From Labyrinthula sp. Ha (lineage: Eukaryota > Sar > Bigyra > Labyrinthulida > Labyrinthulaceae), in NCBI GenBank assembly GCA_015227615.1, contig JAALGZ010000028.1, positions 124,001 through 188,000 on the forward strand: a stretch of DNA of 64,000 nucleotides, given 5' to 3'. Below the pieces are notes generated by a model. That model had not been told where the DNA came from and made no database searches. It worked only from the letters and a program-made list of their open reading frames with translations. Shown here in pieces: positions 58,170 to 64,000 of this stretch. The position numbers and the translations under genes were made by a program. The stretch's first letter is position 1; every line of letters begins with the position of its first letter.

Positions 58170-60487
58170 ACAACTTAACTTGTTCCTTTTGTACTGTTGC
58201 TATATCAAATTGCTTTTAGTGAGTCTTATTTAACAAGGAATTAAATTCATCTATATTTTTTCCTGATCTATATAGTGATCCTATGACGTCAAGGCAATTC
58301 ATTGACATTGAAGCAAATAGGAAATCGTAATAGAATATCAAAATGACTAATTACCGTATGGTTTTATAAAGTTGGTTGGTTCGAAATTTTATATTTAGTT
58401 GCTACGTTGCCTTTATTTTTTTAAGTATTGTACTAGTCAGTTAGTTTCATTCTGAATCACTAAATTTTTTGGTTTAGTGCTTAGATTTGAATTTACCAAA
58501 ATGATAGTAGAGTTTTCCTGCAGTTCAATATTGCAAGAACTTTTCATTGTTTGTCATACTCAGATTCCGAAAGCCTAGGAGTGACTTCTTAGAGCCTAAG
58601 AGCTCTGTTCGCACCAAGCATGCCGTGGAATTTCCACGCTTTCGTGCCTTATTGAGCTCCAGTGTCTTTCCTTTCCTTCTAATTTCACAAAGAATCCACA
58701 AAATGCTTCGATTAAAGTAGTGCTGCTAAATACGATTAATTTCCATGCAGGTTTAGTGAAGACGATTATGAACTAAAGGCTTTTAAAATTTGTTCCTCTT
58801 GCCCAGGATGGGGTTTCTACGGTGGTTTCCTGTCCCAGTTAAAAGGCAAAATACATATTTATTACTACTTGTCACTTCTAACCAATAATTCAACTCCTTA
58901 GGGTGTGGTGAATATGACAAAAGAAAGTATCAGTTCAACGAATACTAATTATTCAAGCATTTTTTTGTTACATTTCACTCAAAGAAAGCGCCAGGTGTGC
59001 ATTTGCTACGTTATTTCTTCATTATTACCAAAGTCAAAGCATAAATGTTTACTAACTCAATTGGATATAACCCTGCATTGCTGGTAGATGTTCTTAAGTT
59101 TCTAATATTCAACAATAAATAGCTAGAGTATCTAAATTCTTAGAGTCGCAAAAGTTTTTTGTTCGAGTTTTCCCATTTTATATGTCTTTCTTGTTTTGCT
59201 CTCAGAATTTGTCATTAGATTCTCGAAATTCCTAAATTTTGCAAGATTTAGATACACAATACTTGCTAAGTCTCATTAAGAGGTAAGCCAAGTCTCGTGT
59301 CCCGTCATATATACAAAGCTTTACTATAATTTGCATTTTTTTCAAACTTTTATAAACAGCTTCGTGTCCCGTTTCCCGAATCTCAATCTATTCTTTATGA
59401 AGAATCATAAAAACCATACAATTCTTAATGAGGAACATACTCTGGAGAAAAAGAAAACCAATGTGAAAAAGTTTCTCTGTTTTCAACATGTATAGAACCC
59501 TAAGCAGCTGATTTATTGGATGTTGTGTATGAACCACTCTTTCTGTAACGAAATTTCAGCACTCTTTCTAAATTTCCTTTTAGAACATGCCGAATGATTG
59601 AAATATTAGGGATAACTAAAGTGATTTTTCCTTACTTTATAGCATTTATTTGTTTAGATGCTATATTCTTGAACTGAGTTAGCTTTGAGTGGTTATAGAC
59701 TGGTAGGAATTACTTTGTGATTAACAAAGTCACTTTTGGTTTTTTTAAATTCTTATCTAAGATTTGGAAAGGTTGACTCTGTGAAATAAATTTCCATTTT
59801 ATAAAAATCTATTTTTATAAATTCTGTTGTTAAACTAGAAAAAGAAGCCAGTTCTTCTCTTCATTAAATCGTATTTGAGTTAAGACTTTTTAGAAAGCGT
59901 TTTTCTTTTTGTTTGGTTCCAAAAGAATAATTCAATAAATTACTTTATACCTAAAATTTCTTTGAAACCTTTTCTTATACAAATTCAACTTATACGAAAA
60001 TTTTTAATATTCTAACTCTTATCTTCAAGAAAATTGAGGTATCCAAACGAACACAAGTATTCTGATACTTGGAGAAAACAAGGTTAAGATATTATCTTTT
60101 TCTAACAAAACCAGTTCTTCTTTTTCCTTTTAAAAATTATTTTCTGCATAATTCACGTTTTTTATTATTTTTATCTATATTAGAAAGATAAGACTAATAT
60201 TTTGGAAATATTTCCTGCTGAGATTTGATGTGCAGCTGTATTTTTTCATCAACATTTATATAAGAAAATAACTTTAGAAATATATTTGAAAATATTTTCC
60301 TATAAAGAATAAAGCTTTCTCTCTATTAGAAAAACAATTTTTTATATTCTGAAACCTAATGAATGAACTTTTAAATACTTAACTCTAGAACTATGTGTAC
60401 AAATAAGACCTTCTAAAATAGTATAAATGACTATATTCAGATATATTCAGACTTTTCTTTTAAAGATATTTCTTTTTATAAATAATA
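58170..60487. other. Intergenic stretch, no gene seen
   Basis: Host-like AT-rich DNA resumes directly after the element. I see no gene. A short repeated string CGTGTCCCGT occurs at about 59297 and 59362, too small to interpret. Confidence 0.5.
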
Positions 60488-61516
60488 TTATACTTTTAAG
60501 TTATTATTATTAGTTTGCATTTCATGTGTTAAATGTAAAACTTTATTATTATTAGTATCAGTTTTAAAAGAACAACAGTGATCAGAAACAGGAATAATAA
60601 ATCTACTAAAGAAAAATATAGTAGGGATAACTTGAATTGGTATTGTAGCAAGATAAATAGAATCGATTAACAAAACAATATTTAAAGTGTTCAAGTTATA
60701 GTTTAAATTCGGGATTGCTACAAGAAGAAGAAGAGATGTATGAAGAAACGCTGCTGTTTTCCCAATAGTTAGTTTTATAATAAAAGTATATGTTTTATCC
60801 ATCTCTCTAGCGTTTCCTTGAGTTGTAGCATAGTGGTTTAATAAACCTTTAAAATCTTTTATAACAGTATTAAAAGTAAGTATAATAACTATACTTAATA
60901 ATATTCCATTGATTGAATTTTGAAGAAAACAGCTAAGAATAAAAGACGAAAGACTTATTTTTTCATAATAAATTAAAAAGGGCATTACAATAGAAAAAGG
61001 TAGGGTATTTAGTGCAGCAAGAGATAAAGAAAAATATTGAATTTTAGAAGAAACTGGATTTGGGATACCTAAACCTGAGAATTGATTCATAATTGAAAAA
61101 AAATTAAAAGCTCCAGCATAATAAAAACCTGCCATGAAAATAATACAAACACAGTTTTTTTTTGCTAAATTGCTTGTATAATCTATATCATATAAGAAGT
61201 TATTGTAGCATAAATGTGTATGAAAGATAGTTCCAATAAAGATAAGCATGATTGACGTTAGATTATACTTGAAGAAAATATCTTTTTCTTCTTGTAAGTT
61301 ATTTCTTGTTCTCAGACATTTAAACCAGTGTTTTCTATTGTATTCGAGAAAAGAAATTAAAACTGCAAGAACTCCAAAAAGGATTAAAAAGTCTATCACA
61401 GTACTTGTTCTTTGAAGATAATATGAAAAAGGCAGATAATATTCATAAACTGTTGAAGTACATTTATTCTCGTTATCTAAGAGAAAAGGAGGAATACATT
61501 GTGTTAAGTTTTTCAT
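60488..61516 (-). CDS. Seven-transmembrane receptor-like protein, family member 7
   Basis: Intact 342-residue member and the most diverged copy. It starts MKNLTQCIPPF with C7 and C19 and a sequon at N3. The signature is TVYEYYLPFSYYL in place of TVYEFYEPF. Seven hydrophobic segments align with the others, and the H-T-H-L-C-Y-N-N-F box after TM2 is kept. After TM7 the usual PGSERCF is changed to PVSDHCC, and the tail is asparagine-rich and short. It lies about 2.3 kb from the LTR element and about 19 kb from the nearest sibling. Upstream on the minus strand, a TTTTCTCCTACC string about 60-70 bases before the ATG weakly recalls the family upstream motif. Function is inferred only from topology. 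Confidence 0.88.
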   Translation of the reverse strand: MKNLTQCIPPFLLDNENKCTSTVYEYYLPFSYYLQRTSTVIDFLILFGVLAVLISFLEYNRKHWFKCLRTRNNLQEEKDIFFKYNLTSIMLIFIGTIFHTHLCYNNFLYDIDYTSNLAKKNCVCIIFMAGFYYAGAFNFFSIMNQFSGLGIPNPVSSKIQYFSLSLAALNTLPFSIVMPFLIYYEKISLSSFILSCFLQNSINGILLSIVIILTFNTVIKDFKGLLNHYATTQGNAREMDKTYTFIIKLTIGKTAAFLHTSLLLLVAIPNLNYNLNTLNIVLLIDSIYLATIPIQVIPTIFFFSRFIIPVSDHCCSFKTDTNNNKVLHLTHEMQTNNNNLKV

Positions 61517-61599
61517 TGTTTTAAAAGTTGTCTGAAATATATTTACTTTTGTGTCTTAATGGAGATATATCAAGGTAGGAGAAAAGCTGGGAACAATCT

Positions 61600-64000
61600 A
61601 GAGAAAAAGACAACAACTTCACAGCATCTTTTCCCCCGTTTGCGATAAACTTTAAGATTGTTTTTTTTTATTGGTTCATATATTATGCGTTCTTCTGTTT
61701 GTCCAAGCTACTGGTTGAGAACATAATTAACAAATATAGTATGTATAAATAAACTTGTCCCAGAATAAAGAACACTGTATTAAAGAAGTTAATTTAAGAG
61801 CATTGTTCATTTTAAGTATATATTTATTATTACTATGTTATACAGTTTATATAAACTATGTATAATACGGTCATTATAATTATATATATATATATATATA
61901 TTTGTAATTATTAACCAACTGTAATATTTATAACTTTATAGGTAAAATACTTACTTGTGAACCAGAAACCTGACCGGAAAGATCTCGTTGATATCTACAC
62001 TTTATAGCTATTATTAAATTCCGTAAAACTTCTAACTTTGACAGGATCTTTGAAAAAAAAATCATAAAACTTCAGATATTTTTAAGAATAAATGAAAAAA
62101 CTAATAATAAAGCAATTTTGTTACTCAGTCTTTTGTTTCAATTTGCTATGGAGACTACCAAGAATATATAACCATTGGACGCGTTGCTTATCTTTGAAAG
62201 CAGTTTCGACCAAACCATGTTATCTTTATTCTTGATTATTGAAAAACAGTCTCTTCGAGGTTATAATGTAGTTAAGAGTAATAGAGAGGGTTTCCCTTTG
62301 GAGTGTAATGTACTCTTATAGGTATTAGAAAGCGATCAAGAAAAACTGTTGTCTTTCTGACTGCAAAAACCAATTCCTTAAAACTTTCTATGGCGAAGAG
62401 TGGATTTGCTGACTGAACCTAACGGCACTGCTTCAACAACTTTCTTTCATAATTTTGAGTTTCTTCACTTTCATCTTGTTGATACTTCCTTAAACAGATT
62501 AATATTTTTATTATCCTCAGGAAATGAAGACATTCCCGAGTTCTGAGTAATAAAAAGTATTAACCATTACTTTATGCAAAGTGTTGCTTCCTCAATCTAC
62601 GTCATATGACGGTTTATTTCTTGTATAGCTGGCACTAAGCTAATTTATTGTACGTTTTCGTCATTCAACGCCTTCATATAACCATATTTATAAAATTTGA
62701 GGGTTATTGAATTTTCTTATTCATATATCTGCATTTATGCCAGAAAACTCCGCACTAGTTAATTAAGTATCTTACTTTCCAATTGAAGGAAACTGCAGTT
62801 ATTCCACCTCCCTTACTAGTTACCTTAGATCTAAAAACTATGAACTCATTTAAACTTCAAAACTGTTTTTTTCAATCTCCAGCAATAGCTCCGAGTCTAA
62901 CACGAATAGTCTTTAAGGACTACAACTTTTGCAACTGATAATATCAAGCGATACAGAGACAGAAGGCGAACCCGTTATGATTTCCGGAGAGAATGTTCCT
63001 TCCAATCGTAGAAGATATCTAACAAATGGTCCTGAGATCCATATATTGGTCAATTATCTTAGTGACAGTGACACTTTCTACTGAAGAGTTTGTACTGCTT
63101 TGCTTACTTAGTGTTAAGAATGACCAGGTAAAATTTTTCTTATGTTGTTACATGTTCCCAAAGCCTAGTTAAGTTGGAGGTGAAGGAAGTATGTAATACA
63201 AAACCTAAGTTTTCACTAAGGAATAGATATATTCACGACATAGAAGTCTTTTGTGTATACAAGTTAACTTCGGTGGTGGATTTCCTGATATACATCGCCT
63301 AATCCAGAATCTAAATTGGTGAAAAATCAATTGCCTACATTCTGTCTACACTTTAACATATGTTTTTGTTATAAATTTACTTCTTGTATTGTACATACAA
63401 AGCTTTTATCCAAGTATAAGGACTGTGTTTCAAAGTTTTTAGACACGAGAAGACGAGAGAGCGCAAGTACAATTACTATTCACATATAAACACAAAATAT
63501 AATAAAAAGGAAAGAATTTACATACTCCTTTTTGCATCGCAATATATTTTCCTGAAGTTGGAAAGGGTCCATCGGTGCCAGCTATTGGGGGTGATAGGGA
63601 TATTCAAATTATTCAATCTGTTCATCTGTGGTAGTTTGCAACGACTTAACAATATTTCCTTAATATCAGAGACAATAAGCATTCTAATTCATACAAAGAA
63701 GTGGATGCTAGTTTCTATACTGGAAAATGTTTATGTAACTTCCTGATGGCAGATAAACAGGATGTTGAGTCAGTTCAGGCACTTGCTGTACGCTAAATCA
63801 TATAAGACATAGCTGAGATATAAATAGAGTTGACGAGTACGCAACGAGCAACCATTTAACACGTTAAAAAGCTACTAATGGTGTTATAATCAGAAAGATA
63901 TTTTTGAAAGACGCCTAATGTCTCATATGCTAAATCGCTGCTCTCATAATTAGCTTGTTCTTTTTTACCCTTATATTTCACTCATTGAATACATAACTTG
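61600..64000. other. Terminal intergenic stretch
   Basis: No supportable gene to the end of the window. An (AT)n tract lies at about 61880-61901. The 62-codon frame at 63558 matches nothing known. Confidence 0.5.

Noticed and set aside
50864-58175. CAACT near both element ends as a proven target-site duplication
   Set aside because: The left copy is separated from the repeat by extra bases, so the duplication remains only possible.

Overview
This 64 kb window is AT-rich eukaryotic nuclear DNA with low gene density. The recognisable genes have no visible introns, and I found no rRNA, tRNA or CRISPR. The standard genetic code fits. The TATA-type promoters, the MT-A70/Myb-bearing LTR element and the DUR3-type sodium:solute symporter suggest a unicellular eukaryote (an alga, early-branching fungus or other protist). 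I cannot name the lineage from sequence alone.

The window is dominated by a dispersed family of seven intact single-exon genes for proteins of 336-361 residues with seven predicted membrane segments. They lie at 6105-7190(+), 14839-15924(+), 23953-25020(-), 34449-35459(+), 36553-37635(-), 40688-41773(-) and 60488-61516(-). All share a two-cysteine N-terminal signature, a Y-N-N-F box after TM2 and a PGSERCF-like box after TM7. They look like a lineage-specific receptor-like 7TM family. Three plus-strand members share an upstream block with rigidly spaced sub-motifs.

Two other host genes are clear: a DUR3-like symporter at 16406-18031(-) and an FCP1/SCP-type HAD phosphatase at 46389-47147(-). 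The 5.45-8.17 kb and 14.2-16.9 kb stretches are an old segmental duplication, each a 7TM gene facing a symporter. In the first copy the symporter has decayed to a pseudogene fragment at about 7745-8165.

Between 50.87 and 58.17 kb lies a higher-GC LTR retroelement on the minus strand. It has 118-bp terminal repeats, gag with a CCHC knuckle, protease, RT, RNase H and integrase. Between integrase and the 3' repeat it carries two extra open frames: a Myb/SANT-like DNA-binding protein and an MT-A70 (METTL3/MTA1-like) adenine methyltransferase with an intact DPPW motif. This retroelement with an attached adenine-methylation module is the most striking content of the window. Its gag-pol part is broken, while the two cargo frames are open.

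The remaining sequence is long, AT-rich and mostly featureless. It holds a decayed tyrosine-recombinase element (about 11.93-12.52 kb), a possible Ulp1-like protease remnant (about 48.83-49.19 kb), an imperfect palindrome (20.4 kb), a hairpin cluster (50.1 kb) and (AT)n tracts. The mix of gene-family copies, decayed duplicates and element fossils suggests a fast-evolving, possibly subtelomeric, accessory region.
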